From the NCBI RefSeq assembly GCF_008692035.1, contig NZ_VTFG01000001.1, positions 620,001 through 684,000 of the forward strand: a DNA stretch of 64,000 bases. Direction: 5' to 3'. Position numbers and translations under genes: made by a program. The DNA is from Pseudomonas marginalis. GTDB lineage: Bacteria; Pseudomonadota; Gammaproteobacteria; Pseudomonadales; Pseudomonadaceae. Below are positions 45,660 to 53,699 of this stretch, in pieces (position 1 is the first letter of the stretch; every line of letters begins with the position of its first letter). The notes under the pieces were generated by a model. That model saw only the letters and a list, made by a program, of their open reading frames with translations, ran no database searches and was not told where the DNA came from.

Positions 45660-45706
45660 ACTTTACGAATATGGCAAACAGAACGTTGTTGCGAGCAAAA
45701 TGCTCG
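45660..45706 (-). promoter_or_regulatory. Shared 47-bp regulatory element, copy 2 (catabolic operon)
   Basis: Same 15-bp dyad CGAGCAAAATGCTCG at 45692-45706, and the same flank, 54 bp upstream of the homoserine dehydrogenase start. It is in the same orientation relative to transcription as copy 1, so one regulator probably controls uptake and catabolism together. Confidence 0.8.
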
Positions 45707-45723
45707 TGCAACAGCGCAACTTG

Positions 45724-46161
45724 CTATTTTGTGCTCGACAGAACAAAAGACGTTACGGTATTCAGGACTCCCGGCAGCGTCGAGATCTCACTCCATACCC
45801 TGTGGATACGATCTGCATTCATCGCCTGAACCGTCAGTACAATATCGAGGTCGCCACTCATCACATTGCAGGAAATAACTTCAGGCATTGCACCAACGGA
45901 GCGAACAACTTCTGAATCTCGCATACGATCCTTACGGTAAACGAAGATTAATGCATTAATGGGTCCTGCATCGGCTGAGGGCATACCTTTAATAATTGTG
46001 TAGCCTCGGACATACCCATCGCGCTCCAATCGCTCAATCCGCAGCCTGACTGCGTTCCTGGACAAATTGACTTTTAGGGCAATATCGTTGTGGGCCAACC
46101 GTGCATTGCGAGTTAGCTCCTCCAAAATCTTTTCATCAACCTTATCTAAAACACGTTTCAT
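45724..46161 (-). CDS. Lrp/AsnC family regulator (catabolism-linked)
   Basis: 145-aa regulator: helix-turn-helix ~5-60 (KILEELTRNARLAHNDIAL, LSRNAVRLRIERLERDGYV) and a RAM domain with VISCNVMSGDLDIVLTV (the G-x-x-D signature). The ATG at 46161 is 6 nt after GGAG. It lies 14 bp after the thrC-like gene and its 3' end is 17 bp from the 15-bp dyad of element copy 2, making it the first candidate regulator for both elements. Confidence 0.9.
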   Translation of the reverse strand: MKRVLDKVDEKILEELTRNARLAHNDIALKVNLSRNAVRLRIERLERDGYVRGYTIIKGMPSADAGPINALIFVYRKDRMRDSEVVRSVGAMPEVISCNVMSGDLDIVLTVQAMNADRIHRVWSEISTLPGVLNTVTSFVLSSTK

Positions 46162-46175
46162 CTCTGGCTCCGGAC

Positions 46176-47579
46176 TTATAACGAGTGAGACTCCGTGTCT
46201 TTTGATAAGGCCCTGACCAGTGAGATCAGCGACCTGACGTCGTTGGGAATTGAAGTACAGTCTTGTTCGGCTACTGCAGGAGCACCAACAGTATTTATGT
46301 GGCCAACAACCTCTGACTTTTGGGTTGCAGTGCCAACTTTCGACGGATGTGTGGTTGCCAGGCAAATCATGGGGATCATCAAGCTGCGTCTGTTTATACG
46401 TGCAGCGCGCAAGCCGATAGCGGTATTGGGACTGACCAGATATCCACTCTCTGCAAAGACCTCATGAATACAACTGAATGCGTCTGCATCGTCCACAGCC
46501 AATGAGTCAAACAGTTTGCGTGCCTCCAACCATTCATCCTGCGCTAACTGAATAGTGCCCTCGCCTTCTAGCAGCTGCATATTACGAGCTACTTTTTTTC
46601 CGCATCGATTTAAGATGCTCCACTGTATGCGCTCAAAATTAGAGGCCAATGAAACATTCATAGTGGGGATTTTGGTAGCACGAATCTCATTTCGCCTGTA
46701 AAAATTTGATTGGAGAAAATTATGCAGTCCGGCGTTAGCATTCGTGGCAACGATAAGCTGTCGAATGGGCAGCCCCATTTGCTTGGCAATATAACCAGCA
46801 TACAGGGCGCCAAAATTTCCAGTCGGGACACTGAAAGCAATCTCTCTTTTAGGCGCACCGAGTTGAAGAGCAGAATAGAAATAGAACGACAGGTGCGCAA
46901 GCACGCGAACCCAATGCACTGAGTTGAACGAAATGAGATGCTGCTGCGCATCATTATTTTTTTTCAGGAACTGCTCACACAAACGATGACAATCAGAATA
47001 GTCTCCGTCAATCTCAACATTCACAACATTATCTTCGTGCGTACTCAGTAAGCGTCGGCGGTCCTCCGCCGTCAACCCCGTGGAAGGATGCAATACCAAC
47101 AGCGTAACGCCCTTCATTCCCGAAAATGCTTTTATTGCTGCAGCGCCAGTATCTCCACCGGTACAACCTATAACCAGCGCCTTCTTCCCAGACCTCAGCA
47201 AATTATGATCGATAAAGCGAGCCATCAATTGAAGGCCGACGTCTTGATAGACGCCTGACGGCCCATGAAACAATTCGAGTATCCACTCGTTACTCGCGGT
47301 CTGGTAAAGCGGTGTCACTGCGTTACTTTTAAAACAATCAAAAGTCTTCTCAAGGATACGAGACAACTGATCCCGCTCGATCCAACCTCCCAGAAAGGGC
47401 TCGATTACGTAGCGAGCCAATTCATGGAAGGGCAACCATTCGAGCTTTGAGAGCTCCTCCTTTTTGAAGCGGGGAACCTTGTGCGGCACGTACAAGCCCC
47501 CGTCAGGCGCGTACGCCCCCATCAGCACCTCGCTGAATTCGTACGTTCTACCAGGGGTCCGTGTGCTGACGTATTTCAT
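46176..47579 (-). CDS. Threonine-synthase-like protein with the PLP lysine replaced
   Basis: 467-aa protein clearly of the ThrC family over its whole length: N-terminal YVSTRTPGRTYEFSEVLMGA (the Y-x-S-T-R signature), GCTGGDTGAAAIKAF, NSVHWVRVLAH, SVPTGNFGALYAGYIAKQ. The Schiff-base lysine segment, HGPTLAFKD in normal ThrC, reads FHGPSGVYQDVGLQ, with a CAA codon for Gln where Lys must be. Other active-site blocks are also altered. It is therefore probably not a normal PLP-dependent threonine synthase; a sensor, partner or different chemistry is possible. Codon use is more AT-rich than in its neighbours. Operon with the Lrp gene. Start 47579 (MKYVSTRTPG). Confidence 0.82.
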   Translation of the reverse strand: MKYVSTRTPGRTYEFSEVLMGAYAPDGGLYVPHKVPRFKKEELSKLEWLPFHELARYVIEPFLGGWIERDQLSRILEKTFDCFKSNAVTPLYQTASNEWILELFHGPSGVYQDVGLQLMARFIDHNLLRSGKKALVIGCTGGDTGAAAIKAFSGMKGVTLLVLHPSTGLTAEDRRRLLSTHEDNVVNVEIDGDYSDCHRLCEQFLKKNNDAQQHLISFNSVHWVRVLAHLSFYFYSALQLGAPKREIAFSVPTGNFGALYAGYIAKQMGLPIRQLIVATNANAGLHNFLQSNFYRRNEIRATKIPTMNVSLASNFERIQWSILNRCGKKVARNMQLLEGEGTIQLAQDEWLEARKLFDSLAVDDADAFSCIHEVFAESGYLVSPNTAIGLRAARINRRSLMIPMICLATTHPSKVGTATQKSEVVGHINTVGAPAVAEQDCTSIPNDVRSLISLVRALSKDTESHSL

Positions 47580-47685
47580 GATCCAAGACACCCTCAAGCT
47601 ATTCCCGAGCGGGCCACCTGCAAGCTGGGTCTTCGCCGGAATTCAATGCGGTAGCGTTAATCGCCTTTGATCCAGCTTCAAGCCA

Positions 47686-47706
47686 ACGACCAAAAAAGTC
47701 AATATA
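47686..47706. promoter_or_regulatory. 21-bp motif, copy 1 (thrC-like / DinB-like divergent region)
   Basis: Begins ACGACCAA and ends GTCAATATA; 20 of 21 positions equal the sequence at 50020-50040. On the minus strand it includes TTGACT, a usable -35. It lies 107 bp upstream of the thrC-like start and 113 bp upstream of the DinB-like start. Confidence 0.6.
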
Positions 47707-47818
47707 TCGACTATAATATCTCACCAACGGTATTCCGTTCCTGATACACGAGCCCCCCTTTTGCACCAGCTCATGGGATGTGCCACGGCCGACAATGCTT
47801 GAAAAATGGGAGAACACT

Positions 47819-48301
47819 ATGTGTGCCAAGAATCTGCTGCACTCGCTTTATCAGTACAAGGCATGGTCTGAGGATGTGTTACTCAGGTGCTTGAAAGCGC
47901 CCGTTGCACAGTCCTTCCCTGTGGAGATGGAGAAGGCCTGTTATTGGCTCAGGCACATCAATATTGTGGACCAGCTATTCATCGCCAGACTGCAGGGAAA
48001 ACCGGAGAAGTTTGACGACGTCGTCACTGAGCAGCAGCAAGACATTCGTCAGTTGGAAGAGGCATTCACAAAGGCAAATCAATGGTTTGTTGACTACACA
48101 AAATCAGTCACTGCAAAAGAGCTGTGTGAACCGGTGGAATTTTTCTTCAAGGATGGCAAACCGGGCAATATGACCAAGGAGCAAATCCTTGCTCATGTGC
48201 TTTCTCATGGGCTCCAGCATCGAGGAAGTGTTAGCACGATCCTACCCAGGGAAATCCTGGAGGGATACCAAGATCATTTCACAACGTTTTTAAAACTGTA
48301 G
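47819..48301 (+). CDS. DinB-like four-helix protein (island cargo)
   Basis: 160-aa protein with the DinB pattern: CAKNLLHSLYQYKAWSEDVL at the start, YWLRHINIVDQLF (first His) and ILAHVLSHGLQHRGSVST (second and third His). It is unrelated in detail to the DinB gene at 31.6 kb. GGGAG lies 7 nt before the ATG at 47819; the frame extends to 47780. Divergent from the thrC-like gene and possibly controlled by the shared motif between them. Enzymatic role unknown; some DinB proteins are thiol-dependent transferases. Confidence 0.85.
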   Translation: MCAKNLLHSLYQYKAWSEDVLLRCLKAPVAQSFPVEMEKACYWLRHINIVDQLFIARLQGKPEKFDDVVTEQQQDIRQLEEAFTKANQWFVDYTKSVTAKELCEPVEFFFKDGKPGNMTKEQILAHVLSHGLQHRGSVSTILPREILEGYQDHFTTFLKL

Positions 48302-48312
48302 GCAGTTGGATG

Positions 48313-48340
48313 TCTGCCTCCTCAACCATGAGGAGGCAGA
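48313..48340. terminator. Bidirectional hairpin between convergent genes
   Basis: 12-bp perfect stem TCTGCCTCCTCA / TGAGGAGGCAGA with a 4-nt loop, centred between the DinB-like stop and the convergent DapA-like stop. No T-run, but position and strength suggest a shared terminator. Confidence 0.6.
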
Positions 48341-48356
48341 GTATTCACCGCAGTGC

Positions 48357-49250
48357 TCAGCTCAATTCAAGCGCGTCTATCACCGCTGCAATTTGCTTGC
48401 GTCCTTCCCCTTCGATGGGTCTAAGCGGCAAAGGCAGGCTCGGAGAGTGAGTCATGCCGCGTAGCTCTGCTGCAGTGGCTATCACGCGAAAGCTACCTCC
48501 AAATTGGCTGAACAATGCCCAAAGCGGCTTCAAGGATTCGGAGAGGCGCGTAGCCTCAAAGGCGTCACCTGACAATGCTGCTCGTGTGATGGCGAGCGCC
48601 GTATTGGGGAACAAACCGCCCATGACCGAATACCAGGCATCGCAGCCGGCGTTCATTCCAACAGCGGCAAACGCATCGCCGCTTATTCCAATAGTTACGT
48701 GACTCGGAATCAATTTTCGCAGGCGCTCCACGCGCTCCCTGGCCAGATGCGGCGCCTCGGGGACGCCAGGGATTTTGATTGAGCTGATATTGGGTAGCTC
48801 TGCAATACGCCCGTGTAACTCATCGGTAAATTCGAAATGGGTGGTACCAGGATTGTCATAGACACATAGCGGGATTGAGACGTTGGCCGAAACCATTTCG
48901 TACATCGAAAACACATCGTCCTGAGTCAGTTTTTGATACGACACGGGTGGCAGCAGCAAGGCTTTGACTCCCACGGCTTGCGCATCCTCGGCCAGCAGCA
49001 AAACGTCGCGTGTACGCAGCGCACCGATGCTCACCATCACTGGCACGCCCTCCGCGGCCTCTACTGCCAACTGAGCAACTCGAGAACGTTCGGCTCGAGA
49101 AAGATACGCATAGCCCCCAGTGGATCCTAGAGCCCCGATGGAATCTACTTTGGCTGCCACCAATTGCTGCACAAGACGAGTAAAAGCATTTTCGTCCACA
49201 CCCTGCTCATCCATAGGCGTCAGAGGAAATACACTAAGGCCGGTAAACAT
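48357..49250 (-). CDS. DapA family aldolase (dihydrodipicolinate synthase-like)
   Basis: 297-aa TIM-barrel class I aldolase. The Schiff-base Lys is in SSIKIPGVPEAP (about residue 160), the catalytic Tyr in LCVYDNPGTTHF, and the pyruvate loop is GSTGGYAYLSRAER instead of the DapA GTTGESATL, so the substrate is not simply that of DapA. The start at 49250 is 8 nt after AAGGAG. It forms an operon with the B3/4 gene (29-bp gap). A link to the locus is attractive, because true DapA uses aspartate semialdehyde, but the real substrate is unknown. Confidence 0.85.
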   Translation of the reverse strand: MFTGLSVFPLTPMDEQGVDENAFTRLVQQLVAAKVDSIGALGSTGGYAYLSRAERSRVAQLAVEAAEGVPVMVSIGALRTRDVLLLAEDAQAVGVKALLLPPVSYQKLTQDDVFSMYEMVSANVSIPLCVYDNPGTTHFEFTDELHGRIAELPNISSIKIPGVPEAPHLARERVERLRKLIPSHVTIGISGDAFAAVGMNAGCDAWYSVMGGLFPNTALAITRAALSGDAFEATRLSESLKPLWALFSQFGGSFRVIATAAELRGMTHSPSLPLPLRPIEGEGRKQIAAVIDALELS

Positions 49251-49279
49251 CGTCATCACTCCTTGCAGTGGTCTATGGA

Positions 49280-49975
49280 CTATTTGGCCCCAGGACCAAT
49301 CAGTGAGCTTTCGATCTGGACGCCTGGCATCATTTGCTGCAACCCTTCGATGAGTTTGTCCCCCGCTTCCGTCAAGGCTTCAAGCGGCATCGCCGGCAGA
49401 CTCTCCAGAATGAACCACATGCTCTTCGCGTCAGCACCGAGACGGGTCCTGACACCTTGCCGCCAATTCCAGCGACGGCAGGTCACGCCTTTGTCATCGC
49501 GCCAGACAACCTCGCCGGGGTCTGGATATTCGAAAGCAGGAGCACCTTCTTTCATCGTGTCAAAAGGCTCAGTGCCATCAGCGACTACGAGCCGAGGGGA
49601 GCCCACATAGGCTTCAATGTTTTCCCCGCCAACAGGGATGGCGTACTCAATACTGATTGCGTTGTAGAGATCGACGATGGGATCCAGGCTAGGCAAGCTT
49701 CCGTCACGTAAAACCCGTTTACGCAGCGCCTCAGCTGAACAGGGCGTACGCTGCGGCTTGGCGCCGAACTTTCGGAATGTCTCCGCCCATGCGGCCAGGT
49801 GAGCTTCTCCCCAGCTTGGCCCACCTTCCTGTACAGCCTTGCAAGCACGGTCCAGGGCTGCCTGAGCAACCTCAGGATGGGTCAGTGACGCAGCGTCCAC
49901 CACAATGCTCAGGGCCCTGAACTCCGGAGCCAATTCTGCAACGGCTTGATCGATCAACGGCAGTAGGGACAGCAT
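49280..49975 (-). CDS. ctdA: Standalone B3/4 tRNA-editing protein, probable canavanyl-tRNA(Arg) deacylase
   Basis: 231-aa single-domain protein of the B3/B4 fold, the editing domain of the phenylalanyl-tRNA synthetase beta chain. Typical elements are GPSWGEAHLAAWAETFRKFGAKPQRT (about residues 55-80), LPSLDPIVDLYNAISIEYAIPVGGENI, and RRWNWRQGVRTRLGADAKSMWF near the end. A freestanding B3/4 protein that hydrolyses canavanyl-tRNA(Arg) is known from canavanine-using Pseudomonas, and the neighbouring genes support that assignment. TGGAGG lies 6 nt before the ATG at 49975; a start at 49996 is less good. Confidence 0.72.
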   Translation of the reverse strand: MLSLLPLIDQAVAELAPEFRALSIVVDAASLTHPEVAQAALDRACKAVQEGGPSWGEAHLAAWAETFRKFGAKPQRTPCSAEALRKRVLRDGSLPSLDPIVDLYNAISIEYAIPVGGENIEAYVGSPRLVVADGTEPFDTMKEGAPAFEYPDPGEVVWRDDKGVTCRRWNWRQGVRTRLGADAKSMWFILESLPAMPLEALTEAGDKLIEGLQQMMPGVQIESSLIGPGAK

Positions 49976-50019
49976 CAAAAACCTCCAGAAATCCAAATGT
50001 CATTTCATGCTAGTCAGTG

Positions 50020-50040
50020 ACGACCAATAAAGTCAATATA
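50020..50040. promoter_or_regulatory. 21-bp motif, copy 2 (B3/4 / XRE-cupin divergent region)
   Basis: One mismatch to 47686-47706. On the minus strand TTGACT (-35) is followed 18 bp later by TAGCAT, which gives a plausible promoter for the B3/4-DapA operon. A related half (GACCAATAT) follows at 50043. Candidate operator for the XRE-cupin regulator encoded alongside. Confidence 0.6.
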
Positions 50041-50135
50041 ATGACCAATATCATCTACTATAACGCGTGCGCAGATTGACGGGGCAATTGGTAAAGGCCG
50101 AGAATCCCACTACATTTTTTTCATGACATTCATCA

Positions 50136-50738
50136 ATGACCACGAATACCAGCCTGTCGATTACCCCTGGCGCTGATGCTCAAGCCGTCAGCCTGGCCGT
50201 TGCGCGCACGCTCAAACAGGCGCGCAAAGCACAGAAGATCACGCTGGATGAGCTTTCTCGCCGCTCAGGGGTGAGCAAAGGAATGGTTGTCGAAATAGAG
50301 AAATGTACGGCGAACCCCAGTATCGGCATCCTTTGCAAAATCGCCGCCGCGCTGGGCCTGTCCGTTGCAGACATCGTCAACGTGACCGAAGCCCCATCCG
50401 CCCATATCATCGACAGCCAAGACATCCCCACGCTCTGGACCGGGGACCTGGGAGGAACGGCGCGGCTTCTGGCAGGAACGTCCGGTCCTAATATGATCGA
50501 GCTGTGGCGTTGGGAAATGCACCCAGGCGAATTTTTCGCTTCACAGGGACATCCTCAGGGCACGCTTGAGCTGTTTCATGTGGAGAAAGGCACGCTGAAA
50601 TGCGTGGTAGGGGAAACAGAGCTGGTCATCCCTGCGGGGAGTTCGGCAGTGGCCAGAACCGATGTTCCCCATTCCTATTCCAACGCTGGCAGATCCAAGT
50701 TGGTATTCACTATGTCCGTGACCGAGATGCATCAGTAG
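50136..50738 (+). CDS. XRE-cupin transcriptional regulator
   Basis: 200-aa regulator: XRE helix-turn-helix (~22-78; KITLDELSRRSGVSKGMVVEIE shown by its parts L-x-E-L-S-R-x-S-G-V-S-x-G) and a C-terminal cupin (~120-195; HPQGTLELFHVEKGTL, VIPAGSSAVARTDVPHSY), which binds a small ligand. Divergent from the B3/4-DapA operon with 160 bp between. Most regulators of this type control the adjacent operon; the 21-bp motif in that gap and a second copy at 47.7 kb are candidate sites. Confidence 0.9.
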   Translation: MTTNTSLSITPGADAQAVSLAVARTLKQARKAQKITLDELSRRSGVSKGMVVEIEKCTANPSIGILCKIAAALGLSVADIVNVTEAPSAHIIDSQDIPTLWTGDLGGTARLLAGTSGPNMIELWRWEMHPGEFFASQGHPQGTLELFHVEKGTLKCVVGETELVIPAGSSAVARTDVPHSYSNAGRSKLVFTMSVTEMHQ

Positions 50739-50925
50739 ATAGCAGCAGGCTGGCCGTCAGTAAGCATCTGCAAAGTGGACGAACCTGCCAATTTCAAAGG
50801 GGTTGTACCACTGAGCCCGATCAAATACTGCGGTGGATCACCGCTAGGGCGCGAATTCACAATTGCTCGAGCAGCGCATGTGACTGGGGGCACAATGGGG
50901 GGCAAATTTCGGTTCCTTAAAAAGG

Positions 50926-51788
50926 ATGCCCCCACCGATGCCCCCAGATATTGCGGTTGTTTTCAAACGAAAACTCAGCGATGCCTTGATCCGCTCGCTG
51001 GCCGAACCGGGTAAACACGCCGATGGCGAAGTCCCTGGGCTCTACTTGGAGGTAAGGGCGTCAAGCAAGGTCGACAAATCTCCTTCCAAGGTTGGGCGAT
51101 TGAAGTATCGCCTGCATGGCAAGGAAAACCGCTTCTCCATCGGCGCTTACCCCGACATTGGTCTCAAGGAGGCGCGCGACATTGCCCGCGGCGCACGCCG
51201 CGATGTGGCTAATCACATCGTCCCGCTCAAGGCCAAGACCGCCAAGATCGAGGCGAAGTTGCTCAATGAAGAGCGCACCTTCGCGTACGTGGCCAAGCAA
51301 GGGTTGGCATTCAAGCCTGCCGAACTGGTGACCAAATCCATCTCGGGTCGACCGGAGCGCTGAACAACCACATCTTGCCCGCCATTGGCAAAAAACCGGT
51401 CAGCGAGATCAAGCTGGAGCACATCACTACGATCATCACCGAGTTGCGTCGTCAACGCACCCTGGCCATGGCCCGGCGCGTGCGCACCATCATCCGCGCC
51501 ATCCTGGGGTTGCCGAGGGCCGCGGCTGGGTGGAGCGCAACGTGGCGCTCAGCAACATCGAGGAGCTGAAGATCCGCCATATCGTCACCAGCAATCCGGC
51601 AATCGAAAGGCCAGTCGACCTGGGCAGGTTTCCGCTGCGTCTGGATGACTGCAACGACGGCAGCGTTGCGCCTGCTGGTCATGTTGCCGGTCCGCCCTGG
51701 CGAATTAGTGCAGATGCGGTGGGAAGACGTCGATCTGGGCGGCGCCGATTGGCGTTACGTGGTCGGCAAGACCGAACATCTGATGTAG
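50926..51788 (+). pseudogene. Decayed DUF4102/P4-type integrase
   Basis: Pieces of one integrase in changing frames: DUF4102 domain to 51363 (FKRKLSDALIRSLAEPGKH, FSIGAYPDIGLKEARDIARG), then a core-binding part in another frame from about 51350 (NNHILPAIGKKPVSEIKLEHI, and so on), WVERNVALSNIEELK after a further shift near 51510, and finally LVMLPVRPGELVQMRWEDVDL, the catalytic-domain start with its Arg, to a stop at 51786. The C-terminal catalytic half is missing. At least two frameshifts and a truncation, so inactive. Confidence 0.85.
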
Positions 51789-52109
51789 TGCCCTTGAAAC
51801 CTTGGATAAGCACTCTATTCATCACACACTGCGGCAACCCAACAAGAAGTATCAGGAGTCTGTCCGCAGTTTAGAAGGCAGCTTCGTATCGAAGCTATAG
51901 CGCAAGTGTGCTGCAGCCAAATCGTGGCGTTTCCCTTTAGAACCAGAAATCCGATCAGCGCGTGCAGGCAAAGCTATTTATTGAGTTTTATATTGCGCTA
52001 AAGCTATGGAACGACCGAGTTGGGCAAGCTTTGCGCACGAGCTCATACGGGTTCCTTGTGATGGACAGACCGTAGCAAGCCAACAGCCTACTATCCGGAA
52101 ACCTGCGGT
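51789..52109. other. Island debris, no gene seen
   Basis: About 320 bp between the integrase remnant and the 184-aa gene, of moderate GC, with no ORF, hairpin or repeat I can support. Confidence 0.4.
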
Positions 52110-52664
52110 TTACTTGCCCAGAATGTTCTTCAACGCAGCGGTATGGCCGGCCGGGTCGTTTACGCTGGACATCACTTCGATGATGGTGATCGTCTGATCG
52201 TTCATCGCCATCAACGAGGCCATCAGTAGTTTCAGGCCGTTGAAATCGTCGGTGCCGTCCAGGCGGTACATCTTCAAGTCGTTCACCTGAATGGTCTTCT
52301 CGCTGGTCATGCGAAAGTTGGGTGAAGCGGCCTGCTGCTTTTCCTTCAAGGTATCCACGGCAAGGCGAAACGCAGCGTCCGGGGTGGTGCCCGCAGTCGG
52401 CGCCGGACCTTCGGTAACGATGATGGCCCGCTCGCTTTTCGGATCGAAGTACATCGTGCCGCCGTTCTCGCTGTTCAAGGCACGGGCCTCGACGCCTTCC
52501 AGCACGAACTTCAGCTTGCCGCCTGCCAGGGACACCGATTGCATGTCCGATGGCGCCGTAGCGGTTTTTTCAGGCGGGGCAGCAACTGCCATGGTGGCCG
52601 CGCCGCTCAAGGCAGCAAGCACGCACAAGGAACGGGTCCAGCCCAACAGCAAATGCTTTGACAT
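52110..52664 (-). CDS. Periplasmic protein, hypothetical (184 aa)
   Basis: Signal peptide MSKHLLLGWTRSLCVLAALS, cleavage near MAVAA-PPEK (about residue 28). The mature domain is ~155 aa of mixed alpha/beta (VSLAGGKLKFVLEG, TMYFDPKSERAIIVTE), ending KNILGK. It looks like a pseudomonad core-type secreted protein with GC-rich codon use, unlike the surrounding decayed sequence. No function is recognised. The ATG at 52664 is the natural start. It lies alone inside the right end of the island. Confidence 0.78.
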   Translation of the reverse strand: MSKHLLLGWTRSLCVLAALSGAATMAVAAPPEKTATAPSDMQSVSLAGGKLKFVLEGVEARALNSENGGTMYFDPKSERAIIVTEGPAPTAGTTPDAAFRLAVDTLKEKQQAASPNFRMTSEKTIQVNDLKMYRLDGTDDFNGLKLLMASLMAMNDQTITIIEVMSSVNDPAGHTAALKNILGK

Positions 52665-53217
52665 TCATAGCGCCTTTATTTTCAGGCCATCGAATATCGA
52701 CGGACTGTCGTGCGAACAGCCTAGCTTACTTGCCTGCTCACTTGCCCATATGTTGTTCACAGCCGCAGCGTGTCGCTTATATTTGCGGTCAGCATGGGGA
52801 TTGATTTGTCAGCTGGAGCAGCTATGCGACGTTCCTGGTAATTACCACGACGAAGCGAATGACTTTGCTCACAAGGCGAATATCAGATTCTCCATGGGGC
52901 TCCAAGTCTCAAATGAAGCGATAACCAAGCCGCTACACATCGTTGCCTCATCTTCAGGCTGCGCGAATCGTAGCTCAGATCGATTTGGTAATCCCCCCTG
53001 TGAGCTACTCGACCTACAGCTGCGACCAAGCTGCCCCGGATGTCCTCCGTGCCAGCGACTTTAAAAACGGCCGGTTCGGTATCGTTAAGCGCATAGATTG
53101 AATCTGAGGCAGGACTCTCACTTATGAAGAATACCCTAATCGCAACTGGCATCACTCTGCTACGTCATACGGCCTTACGTGCCACGATCGGGCACTAAAC
53201 AGTGAGCAGGAAACGAA
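52665..53217. other. Low-coding stretch, no gene supported
   Basis: About 550 bp. Frames open here are shadows or run through AT-rich sequence without ribosome sites. Probably non-coding island sequence. Confidence 0.4.
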
Positions 53218-53436
53218 ATGGCTTTCAGCGATGACAACGGTGTTTTTGCGTTCGCGTGCCGCCCGCTGGAAGACATTGGTGGTGCACCTGGGCATGACGA
53301 TTTTCTGGCAGCGTTGGCGGATCCGAATCACCCTGAGCATGAGGCAATGTCGGAGTGGTATGGGGATGATGGGTTCGATCCGACGGCGTTTGACTGCGAG
53401 TGGATCAATCAGAGGTTGAAGCAGGCAAAGGTCTGA
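53218..53436 (+). pseudogene. C-terminal fragment of a pRiA4b ORF-3-like protein
   Basis: 72 codons reading FACRPLEDIGGAPGHDDFL, then ADPNHPEHEAMSEWYGDD and FDPTAFDCEWINQRL. This is the C-terminal third of the plasmid pRiA4b ORF-3 (IS1096 TnpR-type) family, where CPPEDVGG...G..DFL.A..DP.H.EH.....W.....FDP..FD...N..L is the conserved end. The N-terminal two thirds are not found upstream in any frame. An ATG with AGGAAAC in front could still allow translation of the fragment. Confidence 0.75.
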
Positions 53437-53633
53437 TCAGCAAGAGGGTGTCGGGCGGACGCTTACAGCCAAACTTTTTTCGGACTTTCCAATAAAAAAC
53501 TCACTAAAATCACTTCACAAAATGACCAGGATCCGAACACGCAGCAGACCTGGAAAATTAGGATATTTTTAGGGATAGAAGCAGCACACAAAACGCAAAT
53601 ACTCTATACATATCAAAAGCTTATTTTTTTTAT

Positions 53634-53655
53634 GATTCCGGGTTCGGGCACCATC
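53634..53655 (+). repeat. attR-like repeat
   Basis: 22 bp identical to the tRNA-Leu 3' end at 34179-34200, in direct orientation, with no tRNA body in front. It marks the right border of the island. Confidence 0.85.
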
Positions 53656-53699
53656 ATTACGTTCCACGACCTCCCAAGAAGTCGCTGAAACCCACATAG

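Larger units (their letters stand above)
34179..53655. mobile_element. Genomic island in tRNA-Leu, canavanine/homoserine utilisation cargo
   Basis: About 19.5 kb bounded by the tRNA-Leu 3' end and a second 22-bp copy of it. It contains two integrase remnants of the DUF4102 (P4-like) type, one 160 bp from the tRNA and one at 50.9 kb, and cargo with visibly lower GC and different codon use in parts (thrC-like, DinB-like, LysE genes). After the right repeat a terminator resembling a tRNA terminator occurs, as expected if the original tRNA downstream sequence was displaced. With no intact integrase, the island seems fixed. Confidence 0.8.
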
